Positions 34,501 through 45,400 of a stretch of DNA of 64,000 nucleotides are shown one piece after another (positions within the stretch are counted from its first letter, which is position 1; the number at the start of each line of letters is the position of its first letter). The notes under the pieces are model-generated. The model saw nothing but the letters and a program-made list of their open reading frames with translations. It was not told where the DNA came from and searched no databases. The DNA lies in NCBI GenBank assembly GCA_011033025.1, contig WFMF01000158.1:62001-126000 (forward strand). Reading direction: 5' to 3'. The stretch comes from Beroe forskalii. Taxonomy: Eukaryota; Ctenophora; Nuda; Beroida; Beroidae. A program made the translations under genes and the position numbers.

Positions 34501-36764
34501 TTCAGCGTTGCTATCACTAAAGTGTTCAGTGCATATAATGTTTACTCAGAAAAAATCGCCTCCTCAGATATTTCAGACAGATTTTCCCACTTTGTAGCTA
34601 TCAGTACCACACTATTTTGGGCCAGCTTTTGTTTAGTCGATTTGAATGACTTCAAAGAGTATAAAACCCACCTAATGGCTGGTTTTCTTATCGCTGTTTA
34701 CGTCATACTATCATCCGGCCTGTTAATCATGATGCTTTTTGCTATGGTGAACTACCAGTACAACAAAGCTAAGAAGAGATTTGACACAGAATGGAAGTTC
34801 CTCTCTGTCAAACTTACACACGAATTTTCGCTCCTCCACCCCTCAATAATTCCTCTCAACCTCATCTCACTGCCCGTCAGTATTGCTGCCCAGGCAATTG
34901 TCAGAGTTTGTGGCCACTCTTCCAGATTCCCGCTCTTTGGAGGCAAGGATCAGGTGAGTTAGACATCACATTCAGACATTCGACATGTCTGAATAATCGA
35001 TTCGGCTATTTTAATTTACTGGAGTGCATTTATTGGTGAAAGCCATTCATCTTCATCGGGGATGGAATTGAAAATTATTCCGTTTCTATGAACACGGAAG
35101 GTGAATAGGTAATTGCTGAGACTATTTTTTCAGGTAGTTGAGCCACACCTTGTCTACTACATTCAGAGTAAAGTCATCTTAAAGCCAGATTGCGAAGAAG
35201 AAAGACAAAGCCTCATAGCTTCTCTTGCCACCACCTATCTCACCAGAAAATCCTGGCCTGGTCTTCCTATTTCCAGTAAGTGATTATAATGAATGCTTCG
35301 TAATTTTCGAAAACTGGGGGAAATTTCCCTGTACTCCATGATTGTACGTGCCTGATGTCATTTCTTTTACAAGATTTTAACTGTAGCAATAAATTGAAGC
35401 AGGAAGCTATTAAACTAAATGTGCTTGCATGCAGTATGGGAATCCGCATACTGTGTCCTAAATCGTAGGTGATTATCCCAAATAAGCTAGAAATACTGCA
35501 CATTTCTAGCTGTTGCCGATGTTTAAAAAGTCATATCCGTCTTTAAACACTCTCCCGTCTTCACACCCCGTTAGTAATTAATTTGCGTCCAAAATGCCTC
35601 CCCGCTTAATCAATACTGCATCCATAACTCACAGAATTTAAAATTAACAGCTCTCTATTGCGGGATTAGGTATAATCATGATTTTTTGGATGTTTGCAGT
35701 ACATTATACAATACGATATGTACAATACATTGCAAAATACATTGTCAACTTCTCCTGACAGAAGCTAAGCGGAGGCGTGAAGTAGGTCAGGAGGAAGAGG
35801 AGGACGTGGATGACGCCCATTCCATGACGTCATCACCTAACGGAGTGGTGGAACCCTCCGTCGCTCTGGAGAGGATGTCTTGCAACATCGAGAAGCAGGT
35901 AAAATAATACTTTGGATTGCGACCTGGAGATGCAGGTAAGATAAGATAATTCTTAGGATTGCAATTGATAAATATACATACACATAAATCAAATAAAAAT
36001 TCATATCTTTTGTTAGAATTTTACCGGTATCAAGCAGAAATCTGAAAGCTTTGACAACATTTTTCCAAGAATCATGATCTTTTTGTCAGCTTTCTTGTTC
36101 CGAACCATTGGATTCAAATCCCCCCCTTATTTGAAAGTCCCCTTTTTTAGTTTTTTACGAAATATTTGGAAAACTTGCAGTGGGGACATTTATTACACCC
36201 CCCCCCGTCTATAATTTGTGACTGCCTGTGATAGGCAAGTCGCTGATTAGGTATTTTATTAGAACTAGGGTGCCCACATGAATTATTTAATTCTTCAAAA
36301 GTGGAATGTATCGGAAATGCCAACGCACACCACAAGAGGATTGGTGTGTGGCTGTTGTTTCACTATTTAGTTACAAACAAAGACAATACCACATCAGGCA
36401 CTGTGAACATAAGAATTCCACACTGACTGAAATTATGACTATTATAGCTTATTATTGATATAATAAAAGAATAAAGCGTCACAAATTAGACCCATATAGT
36501 TGATTGTTGAATCCAATCATTGACTGCAGGTCCTCTGGCGCCTCTTTCACCACCATTCCATTGTTTTAACCGTATTCCCACGCCTGCTTTCCTGAACAAT
36601 TAAAGAAATATCATCCCTTCATGTTAAGGTGTTAAGTTGACTAATTCCCTTCTTTCTTACAGGAACACTCAATCTCTGAATTACGACGAGCCAATCAAGA
36701 GTTGACATTCAAGATGGATGTCCTGCTGAAACGAATCAGAAGTACTAACAGCACTGATTGCTAG
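28520..36764 (+). CDS. TRPC: TRPC-family cation channel
   Basis: Exons seen: 28520-28652 (start; ends GAAG|GCAAGT, a GC donor), 33261-34953, 35134-35275, 35762-35898 and 36663-36764 (stop). The big exon encodes the distal ankyrin-like N-terminus, the TRP_2 region (LAKQCQSFAKDFL, ALMYNEKEFLTQPW), the pre-S1 helix, S1 to S6, the family-diagnostic LGPILISVRYFLWDLCKF before S5, a short pore (TTLFWASFCLVDLND), and the TRP box after S6 (DTEWKFLSVKL). The last exons encode a basic and acidic linker and a coiled coil (ISELRRANQELTFKMDVLLK). Phases agree from 33261 to the end, but exon 1 (phase 1) does not join 33261 (needs phase 2), so at least one exon with the first ankyrin repeats is unseen. TRPC channels are plasma-membrane cation channels gated downstream of phospholipase C. 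A LINE fills the first intron. Confidence 0.85.
28673..32300 (+). mobile_element. Full-length non-LTR retrotransposon (LINE) in a TRPC intron
   Basis: The element carries the intact ORF at 28898-32245 and lies in sense orientation between TRPC exons. Its exact ends are not visible: no clear tail or target duplication was found, so the limits given are approximate. A CRE-bounded dispersed element abuts the 3' side at 32311. A near-identical 5'-truncated sibling begins at 63258. Confidence 0.75.
28898..32245 (+). CDS. LINE ORF: PHD-like finger, endonuclease, reverse transcriptase
   Basis: An uninterrupted 1115-residue frame. Residues 10-55 form a PHD/RING-like cross-brace (C10, C13, C26, C29, H34, C37, C52, C55). 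An apurinic-type endonuclease follows (LFYNIDG near 130, GLAETNI near 155, MGDFNID near 267, SCIDNIF near 312). Reverse transcriptase motifs are NYRPIS (about 641), GIFIDLSKAFDTIDH (about 709), GVPQGSCLGPLLFLIYIND (about 768) and FADD (about 800), then a conserved C-terminal region. The layout is that of the CR1/L2/Jockey group. All catalytic motifs look intact, so this copy could still be active. The encoded enzyme would copy element RNA into nicked genomic DNA. Confidence 0.95.
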   Translation: MISDIKKELCDCCKGYILIGQRYLLCQSCNKIVHKKCYKKSNFSIQNAKQMCPNCALTTLRRYNPFEECCNIQSNTENDSDHFYNREAHDEIPILNAANKILNKCKSHTSASMKTLVTEFPGDFTTLFYNIDGNKSNFDTFASQLATIPIKFSVVGLAETNIGKDETNELFKLDGYKNFYNEKLQSKKKGTGVALYINESLNAIENEKLSMVSPDIESLFVTVNDNNMKLNIGTIYRSPNGSDDKFLEDFLSLIEQFPKNTTSIIMGDFNIDLFKKLQPVVERFEDVFLSQGLFPLISLATHTISSGSSSCIDNIFTNAIEKCCLSGTIDDMGIHHSPIFSIFDLSLGTTAKPTIQIQEYSYSQKNIEALAQELNTELIEVYQDLEFESFFQLFRDGVDQCCKLKKPKYSKRNPINNPWITDGIIDAIEHKNDLYSDWVRTKSNNSTSGDPQLYEKFSKYRYNLKKIIKNQKARYYKNKISQCSGDIKKTWEIINQLRGKSKKSIKPCFLVDGVLVVQRRLIANKFNQYFASLATKLNDETTETLRNASINFSQFLPPPIPNSIFLSECTEHEVGQIISDLENGKASDFPIRVIKKLSNILAPVLSAQFNNLMAEGTFPSILKTGKITPVFKKDDEQLLENYRPISTLPIFGKIFEKIIYSRLYDFFTSNGILTNNQFGFRQGHSTSHALNFSVDHIQKAMKEGNHVLGIFIDLSKAFDTIDHGILIKKLENYGIRGKTLDLIESYLTNRKQYVNVLGETSDELSVIFGVPQGSCLGPLLFLIYINDLPNISNDSKFVLFADDTNIFVNAPNKKLAYEKANKVLDKVSLYMLVNKLHINMSKCCFIDFKPSKLNNECENCTLNINGIEIEQVNEAKFLGVTIDENLNWNSHLQKLSKKLSCSAGILNLIKDNIPDELHTNLYYTLFESHLSYGITVWGGVSNNKIEPLFKLQKKCMRILFGDKEAYLDKFKTCARTRDIDNQCLGPEFYKRENSKPLFNKNGIMNVRNLHIYHCGNEIFKILKFRTPICMFENFLLSKRNGKETRLLTPTPSNSFFYIGSLVWNVVRELIKIYDFSFKIGPTKSQIKEKILKIQNEGDPCDWQHGTWNTLQYHQY
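32311..32356 (+). repeat. CRE-bounded dispersed element, copy 6
   Basis: TGATGTCATTATCATAAT ... GTGAGTTGATGACGTCA, followed by the conserved flank aaccgcctatttctcg. It lies directly beyond the LINE 3' region, inside the TRPC intron. Confidence 0.75.
32357..33260. other. Rest of the TRPC intron after the LINE
   Basis: AT-rich sequence with two ccctgaaaccagaat repeats (about 32938 and 32996) and an 18-bp tandem duplication acttttgttttattctga near 33070-33105. A missing ankyrin exon may hide here, but I could not identify it. Confidence 0.4.
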
Positions 36765-38853
36765 TTGAAAATTTAGCTAAATATGAGTAACATTTAGTAA
36801 TGTGTCAGTCACAGGGGATATAATTGTATTTGTTTATCAGCAGTGTTTTGATTGATAAGTGGCGAGAAAAGTTCGATAGGATAAGCAACATTTTTACTTG
36901 CCTTTACGAATTGTGGGGAATTAATTAAGATGATGATGAATGTTCAGTAGGTATTGAATATTGATTAAGCCGAAGTTCGACTTACCATTTGTCATGTTAT
37001 TAATGTTGGTATGAATTTAGAGCTTTAGAGGTCCTAAAATTCATTCAAGAAAGATATTTGCATCCTTAGCTTGTGTCAGATATACCTCTTCTCCTGCTCA
37101 ATTGATGGTTTCTGCTTTGCTGATGTTATACATTGCATAATTTTGATGATTCCACCCAATAATTGAAATTTGAATTCTCTCGAAATTGATAAGAATGGTG
37201 CTTGTATTTGATAATTTTGTTTTTCGGGGTTAATTTATATTTGAAAGTCTTCATTGAACCCATTGAATCATTTTAAGTTGCGTTGATTACAATATTAAAG
37301 AATTAGAAAATTGCTGTTTGATGTTCGTAAATGGTCTATAAATTTGAACGTTTATTTAAAACGTTAAGTTAAAGTTAGTTATCTTGGAAAAATGAAAAAA
37401 CGAAAAAGAAAGCTCTTCATATAATCAGTTCAGGTTGTTTATTCATAGAAATATAATTAAAATGACAATAATACTCGCTGTTATACTTAAATAGTTTGTT
37501 TTCCGTTAATAACAAGGTACCTTGTTTTCAGAAATTTACATGTTGTAAAATAATAATACAAAGTTTTTGAATATCTTGATGGCGAAATTAGTTCATAGAT
37601 TGAAGATCGAGCTAATCTTCGTGTATATAATCGGTCTATTTAGTTTGAAACTTCAAACAGTCAAACGCTGGTTCTTTTTCACATCCATGAATTATTCGAG
37701 CAGCGTAAAGTTGATTGTTTGCCGAACGGACACATAAATACAGTAACCCCATGTACAAACAATAAGCAGTTCACCCACTTAGAGTTTTCAACGGATTGAA
37801 GTTTAAACGAGATAACTGATACGAGAGATTTGCTATCAGAAGCTTTCGAAAATCTTGTGATTAACGTCGTCACTCAGAGTTCATCCCACCGCCTGTTTAT
37901 CATGCGCGTAAAACTATCCCCGCATAATAATTGTAACATAAAAGCATAAAATTTTCATCGTATTGTTACATGATTACTTTTGTTACGAAAATTTTTAATC
38001 CTACACTTTTTGCAACGGTAGTATAATAATGTAGTATTGGAAGATTGATCATATTATAATATTTTTAGGGTCTGACTTTATATGTAACCCATAATTATAT
38101 ATATTAGCTTTTTATTCCTGTAAATTGGTATTATAATAATATGATTGAATAACAATGGTTTGCTTAAATAACATATTCAATAATACGTAATTCATGTTTC
38201 CAATAACAATGTGTTATGATAATGATATGTATATTAACTATCATATGATATTATGTAATTTCATGCTGTTTGAAGTTTATCATAAACGGTTGGATAAAAT
38301 GTTGAGTTTACGCGTTTTACTGCTTCATAATTCATAACACATACTTTATCAATATGACCTCTAATTGTGCTATTATCATGAAATGTATCTTTTTTAATCG
38401 GGCTGCTGTGCAGTGTGCAACCGCCTCGACTTCGTCTCGGCAGTATCTGCACAGCTGTGCTCTGCTAGGTGAGAAGGTATTAATAATATCTCGCTCCAAA
38501 AAGTGGCTCTGCATCACCTCCATTCTGGCACTGATAAGCTGTTATTCCGACCTCTTTCATACTTTAATATTATCCTGTTATGAGATCGTGATGAGATCGT
38601 GGCTTGTAAACTAATAAGTGACCCTCGCACAGTTCATGCGTTTGGTGCACGGCTCTCATAATCTCGTATCCTGGCAGCTGTTAGTGATGTGGTTAATAAG
38701 TCACAGCTGTACTCGTGAATCCCTAGAGACATATAACGGCTATATCGAGGTATGACGAAAGAGTTGTTGGTGCTAAAAGCACAATTCTCATCTTATGTAG
38801 TCACACTAGTTCCATATAAAACAGGGCACGCCTGCATTAGTTGCGGTTTGGAG

Positions 38854-38892
38854 TGACGTCATTATCATGGTTTAGAATGGGGAATTGATGAC
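38854..38892 (+). repeat. CRE-bounded dispersed element, copy 7, upstream of IQCB1
   Basis: TGACGTCATTATCATGG, then TTTAGAATGGGGAATTGATG, ending ACC. Near-consensus copy. Its position 570 bp before the IQCB1 start allows a promoter role. Confidence 0.75.
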
Positions 38893-39013
38893 CTGTATAG
38901 GTTGTAACGGCAGGCGGCAAGTGCATCATTACCTTGAAGCTATAAAAATGTACACTACATAATATATATCCTGCATTATAATGACTCACTGATAGATGAA
39001 TCAGAAGATTTGA

Positions 39014-39052
39014 TGACGTCATTATCATAGCTCAGAATGGTGAGTTGATGAG
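39014..39052 (+). repeat. CRE-bounded dispersed element, copy 8, upstream of IQCB1
   Basis: TGACGTCATTATCATAG, then CTCAGAATGGTGAGTTGATG. Same orientation as copy 7 and 160 bp closer to the IQCB1 start codon. Confidence 0.75.
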
Positions 39053-39423
39053 GTTGCACGGGCCACTTCTCCCCCACAGGGTTTACAGTTTATACTCGTG
39101 GTGGGATGATTCGGTGTACACACAGTATTTTTTGACCTATGACTAGAATGCTTATGGTATAAATGGTTAAAATGGTATTTCAAGCTGGCCAGCGCTTCAA
39201 CAAAATAAGTCACGAAAATAACTTGAAATGCGGGATCTAATTGCTATAATTATAATTATCCTCGCTGCTTGATTTTACGGTAATTCCACATGTAATATAA
39301 TAAATAAATAGTCATGATATACCCTCCCACTTTGACAGCCGTGCGAACTGCGTTGTACGGCACTCAAATATATTGATTAATTCATTACCCGTAGCTTAAT
39401 GAGCAGAGGTGCCTGAACCCCTC

Positions 39424-42400
39424 ATGTCAGCGAAACAGGAGGTGGAGTCACTGGTGTACAAACTCTCCAAAGCTGCGGACAGAGAGATTCCTCTTATCCT
39501 ACTCAAGGTGAGGGAGGGAGAAATGTGGGGGTTCGCAAAGTTGCGAATCAGAGTGGATCAAATCTTAAAGCTTATTAAAGGTTTATTTTGAAGTTATGAG
39601 CTATGATTTATGTCTATGAGATTGCTAATAACTTAAGGTACCTTGTTACCCAATGTGGATGAATTTCAATACCGAAAGTCGAAAGCAGTGTCTTATGAAG
39701 TGTAAGTAGTGTCTGATTAGTCATGAAATAGATTTGTCGGTGTGCGTGTTGTTAGGGGTCAAAGGAGCTAATTATATGAAACCGGGGAAGAATAGCCCTT
39801 GTCTCTTAGCCCTTGTCTGGAAGGAACCTTTGACTTTTGGATGATTTGGTAAGGATTCGGCAATTTATGGATTTCATGTTTTTGAAACAGTATGTACTTT
39901 AAAGAATGGATGCAACTACACCTATTTGAGATAGCCTCAAACTTTTCAAGCTTGCTACAATGAAATCGGTAGTTGAATACAATATTGAAAGTTGAAACCA
40001 AATTTGAGGAGTTCTAACCAAATGAAATAAGATTTCTAAGAACTTGTGAAGTGTGTAACTTTGTGAGGACCTTTCTAAACAATTTATATGTTCAGATAGA
40101 AGACCTGCTAGAGCAGCACGATGGCAATGAGATGAGGATGCTACTCTGGGAAAATGAAATCCTCAGGTTGGAAAGTAAGATAGACTGAGCTGAACCAATG
40201 AACCATTCATGCTCGGATTTTTAGAGAAAATCATTGATTTATGTGTCGATGAAGTAGAGATCCTATCATTCTGGCCGCACTCTTTTGTCAGTTTTGCATC
40301 CAAATTCAAAATAATTCACATTTCGCAACTTAAAGGCTACATCATTATTACGTTTATTACATCCATCACAGTACGATAACGGACGTTATCAAGCAAGACT
40401 TCTCCTTGCTGCGCATCCCCTGGTCTACTGCCACCAAACTAACCGTACTCCTGGCTAAGTCCTGCCTGGGTCTCAGCCACCCCCCGGACTTCATGGGGGT
40501 CTTCCTTCCGCTGGTGGTGGATAGCTTTATGGAGCTAGCTAATAACATACAAGGTACAGAGAGGGCTTTTATATGAGTCCTGTGTACCGTCATTTATAGC
40601 TTAAAAGGTATTTCCTCAAGGAATGGTGCACTCAAATTTTACGATAACATTACAGTGCACGCAGCGTATAAAGGCTATAAAAGCATACCTATAATCTCCT
40701 TAATAACGCTGTAATGCACTCTCCCGCCAATCTCCTTTACCCTAGTCAAATAGTCAATGGGTACCATTCAACGTTAATAATTCTAATCCATTGATGTCAA
40801 TGATTTGTTAGCTAACCCACTGGTCCATTTGACATGGCGAGAGTTAATCGTTAGTTCACGCCCTGATAGGTCTATGACATGAGGATTTCAGGATCCTACG
40901 GGCTTATGTGTAAGCTAATACGCCCCCGATATCAATTCTCTTTATCAGCAGTTCTCACTTTCATTCCCTCCTTCCAGGGTCGCCTGGTTCGTTAGAAGAT
41001 GACTTCAGACAGTGTGTAGAGAGTATCTTCTGGCTGGTGGATTACTCCCCTTCCCTGGGCCTGAGTGTCATAGACTCACCCAGGTTGCTTACCATGCTCA
41101 TGACTGAGAGTGAGTCCCTCTTATCCCCTCAAACGTAGCTCATAATTCTGGAAAATCTTCTATCAAAATGTTTTGGCCCAAAGTTTTGATCCAATTTCAT
41201 AATCCACATGTTGCTCAGTGATGGGGATATTCATGGCACAAGACAGTTCATGTCAATATTATAATCTTTAACATGGTTTAGCACGACTAAAAGCAACCAA
41301 CGAAGTTTTTTTTTTTTGAAAACAAAATATTATTTACAAAATTGTATTTACATTGGCACTTCGAAATTTTAAAATCATGCATAAATGAAAACCCCTAAAT
41401 ACCCTCATAAAATCAAAGTCTGGCATCTGCTATATCGTTTGCAAAGTCATTCGAAACATATAAATTTTTATTTGAAGTTCTACTACCTCTCACACACATA
41501 CCTAAATGTTTAATACACAAAAATGATAGTTTACATCTGCCCCTTCATAAAATTTAATATTAGATTTTTTTTATTTGATAGGGATATTTTGACGCGGTAA
41601 AATTACAAACTATCCAATCCATTGGAATGGTAGTGTTTAAAATTTGCGAAAGAGGTGCTGCATAGCAGCGCCGAGTGAGCTGTGTGTTATCAGGTCCAAC
41701 GGGCCTGCTAGTATTATGTAAATTTAAACGCTTACGAAGTACGTAAATAGTTAAATAGTTTAATACCCATTCGTTCCAAAATAAAAGACCTTATTAATAC
41801 CTGCTAAATAAAATATTTTTATACTTTGTCCAAATAATCGTCAAAAACAAGCAGAAACTTTGAAAAAACAAGGTTCCCATCAGTCCTCTTTATTAATTTA
41901 AGTAAGGAACTCGTTCACTTTCCGTTTCTTCCCTCTTCACAATCTCCTGACTCTTGTCACCTGGAGTCTCCATTACAGACCTTTTACAGTGGATGGGGAT
42001 TGATTCCTCCCTCTTCACAATCTTAAGACAATCTGTGGTACCATCAAATATGGGGATTGCATCTGCAAGCATCATCAGTGCTATGAAGACAGCGATTTTC
42101 ATGTCGGCTCAAGGGGGGAGTTAGAAGTCATAGCTATCAAATCTCCCACGAATGAATGACACGCACAAATAACTAAATAATAAATGTAAGGTAGCGTGGT
42201 TGTACAAATTGGGGACTCTGAATTTAAGAACAGCCGTGTATGAAGATGACTAACGATAGAGTTAGCGATAAGGAAAAAGTGGTAACTGGGAGATTATGTA
42301 CACTTGTACAAAACCGCAGTGCTACATCGCATTAAGACCGAGGCCGAAGGCCAGTGTTTTCATGCAAGTTTTACACTCTTAAAGAGTTCCAGAGTTACTA

Positions 42401-45400
42401 AACTGGAGTATAATATACCGACCAAACACAAGAAAAACAAAACTCGAAACATGGTAGCTGGTACCAGCAGTAGCAGTGCTACCGATGGGAAAATTTTACA
42501 AAGCCAAGCCGAGATTTAGAAGTCGTGACACGTGTACAGCATGAGTGCTTTACCGAATTCTTGTGTAAAAATCTGATAACAGGAATTTAAATTAATTACA
42601 AAAAAACTCAGTTAACTAAGCTTAACTGTTTTCGAAGTGTTCAAGATTCATCTTTATATTGTGGTAAAATGCCATTGAATTAGGAAAACTAATTAATTTT
42701 TGGTGGAGTTATGGAAATTGGAAATAATAGCAGCTCAAAAATTTTGATAATTAATTAAAAGATTAATAAAAGCAAGGTGACAGAAGTAAATTTTGACCTC
42801 TATTACCATATTACCTACCTTTGTAACGACTAATTGGGTCTTTATTAGAGGGTAATTACTATATTTCCAACGTTTGTACAGACTATTTGGGGTCTTTGTT
42901 AGAGGATAATTTCCATAATTATATATTGGACCCTAGCCACCCATAAGGGCTTTGAAAATTTGTTATAAAATATGCACATATGAAATTATATGGGTGACTG
43001 ATGTTGCTTAAATTGGTGTCTGGTGGAAACTTCATTGTGAATCTTCGTAACTCAATTTAGATAATTTGAATTCATTGTCCCAACAACTTGCTTGGTCACG
43101 GTATGAATTAGGGTTCCAGTCACGTTTAGAGAAGTGTCCTGAGATGAAATGTCGTGAGATGAAATGTCGTGAGATGAAATGTCGTGAGATGAAATGTCGT
43201 GAGATGAAATATCGTACGCCCGATTAGAGAGCTTCCGAGTGATGCGAAATATGAACCGATGAACTACCTACTGCGAAAAAGTATAGTTCTTCGCTGTATC
43301 AGCTGAGAACGATCACCACATCATCACATCATCTTCTAAAAATGATTTAAAAAACTTCTCGTATCATTTTACGTTTCCAAGTTTCCTACGAAGTTTTTCG
43401 CGACAGTTCTACGTTTCCTCTTCCTTCGATCACTCTCGAATAGGATGGAAAATTCCATGCGATTATGACGAAAGAATATGCTAGTATATTAATATGGAAA
43501 TGTGGACGTGGTATCAAATCGATCTTCGCTCAATCAAAATAAGAAAACAAACTACCTACTTGTGTTTGAATGTGTAGCGAAAAAAAAATTATAACTACCT
43601 GTTTTTGATTTTCTGCCATTTTTGGCTTCTCGGGATCAGCTTTGAGTTGATTACTTAGTTTCATAAATTGATGATGACATTGAAATTTTGTGAAGCCGAA
43701 TAGTGGTCGACATTGAATTTTGAGCACTTTTCCAGCAATGTACCAGAAAACTGAGGGGAATAATCCCCCTGTCCCCCAAGGAATTACGGGCCTGATCCCT
43801 CGCCTACTATTTTAATTTTACTATAATGTACCGTATTTTATCGGAGATAATAGAAATACTGATAGAAATACTCATCAGGTTGTCCCGGCATCGATGTGTC
43901 CATTTTGAAACTCCTGAGAGCGGTTCTTACTCAACCAGCCCTTTCTCAACAAGACATCCCTCACGATAAACTCATGGTAAATAATGATCAATAAATTTCG
44001 TTTTTTGCTCCCGGCCAAATATTAATTTAATTCTAATAAATTGCTAAACTGTTATTGCAGTTGATTATTAAATACATAATATACATTTTTCGTTTTGCCC
44101 ATTTGCCTCCTAATATATCGAATGATATTTACTTCACATTTTCGTACGAGTCTCCTTTTTCCAGGTCTTGTTTGACGAGGTGATGCTGAAGATGACTGAG
44201 CGGGATCTGGCAGTGGTTCAGCAGATTGGAGCAGATGTGATCTACGAGACAGCGAAACGAAACCCATCCTTCAGGGTACGCTTACTAGTTAATATAAGGG
44301 AAAACTGACTTCCTATTGTATTTAAATAAAAGTGATTCCGTGGAAGCTTGAACTTCTTTTTTATTTCTAAATTTTACCCTCGAACATTACTTGAAGTAGA
44401 GAGATTTACGATAGTTTCCTTCTTGCATCCTAACGAAATTTTTCGTGATGTTACGTGACGCCAGGGGAGTGCACGATGTATTTTTCGTGATGTTACGTGA
44501 TGCCAGGGGAGTGCACGATGTATTTTTCAGGATATCCTGTTGGATAACTCTGAGGAAGTATTAGAGCTCCTGAACACCATCAATACAGCCCCCGGTGCTA
44601 TGGACAATATCAACTCTCTCCTTCAGTGAGTTCTATTATCCAAAATGGAGACTTCTTGAGTCTATAGTCTCATAGTGGCTGTTATCAATTATCAATGGTA
44701 ATTATGCAAAGATCTGCAGCCATGACATAATTATGCAAGAGGTTATGTAATTCGCATAATAACATTATACCATTCTGTTGGTTCTTAGAAATCCGTATTG
44801 ATACAGTTGACTGGATTGGTAATCGATAGAAATTGTAATTACAAATTTCAAATAGTTAGACACGGTTACTCTAGACCAGCCGCAGATAATGAGGGATTCT
44901 ATAATAACATAATTAAGTAATTAACAAATTGTATGTAAATAAGAATGTTCCATTAGTTTATTCAAAAACGTGAAAAACTACCAAACAATACATGGTGCAA
45001 TGATATTGAGTATAAAGGGCTACGATAATTGAGTGTGGCGAGAACAATTGACTGAGAAATAGAAGACTTTCTTTGGACCCTTTTCGTTGTGTCCCGAATA
45101 AGCCTCGCAGAGATTTCTGAATAAAACTTCATATATTATTTTCAAACACGTACTCCACGCTTGCATTTCTTGAAAATGAAATTGATGAAATAGCACGTTT
45201 CTGTCGAACCATTGCATCAGTCCATAAATGGGCTGTTCAGGTCCTTTTCTTGTTTGTGTGCCCGGCGTTATTCTTTAAAATCCATCGGTCTCCGTCACAA
45301 TAACTAGGTAATGTTGACCACTCCTCTTGAGTGAAGGTTCTACTCGTCTGACTTTCCACCTTATTAATCTTACCTAGTTGTTTAATTGTTTACTTTGTCG

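Larger units (their letters stand above)
36765..39423. other. Intergenic region between TRPC and IQCB1
   Basis: TRPC 3' flank and then the IQCB1 upstream region. AT-rich; no supported coding frame. The right end carries two CRE-bounded dispersed elements (38854 and 39014) within 600 bp of the IQCB1 start. Confidence 0.5.
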
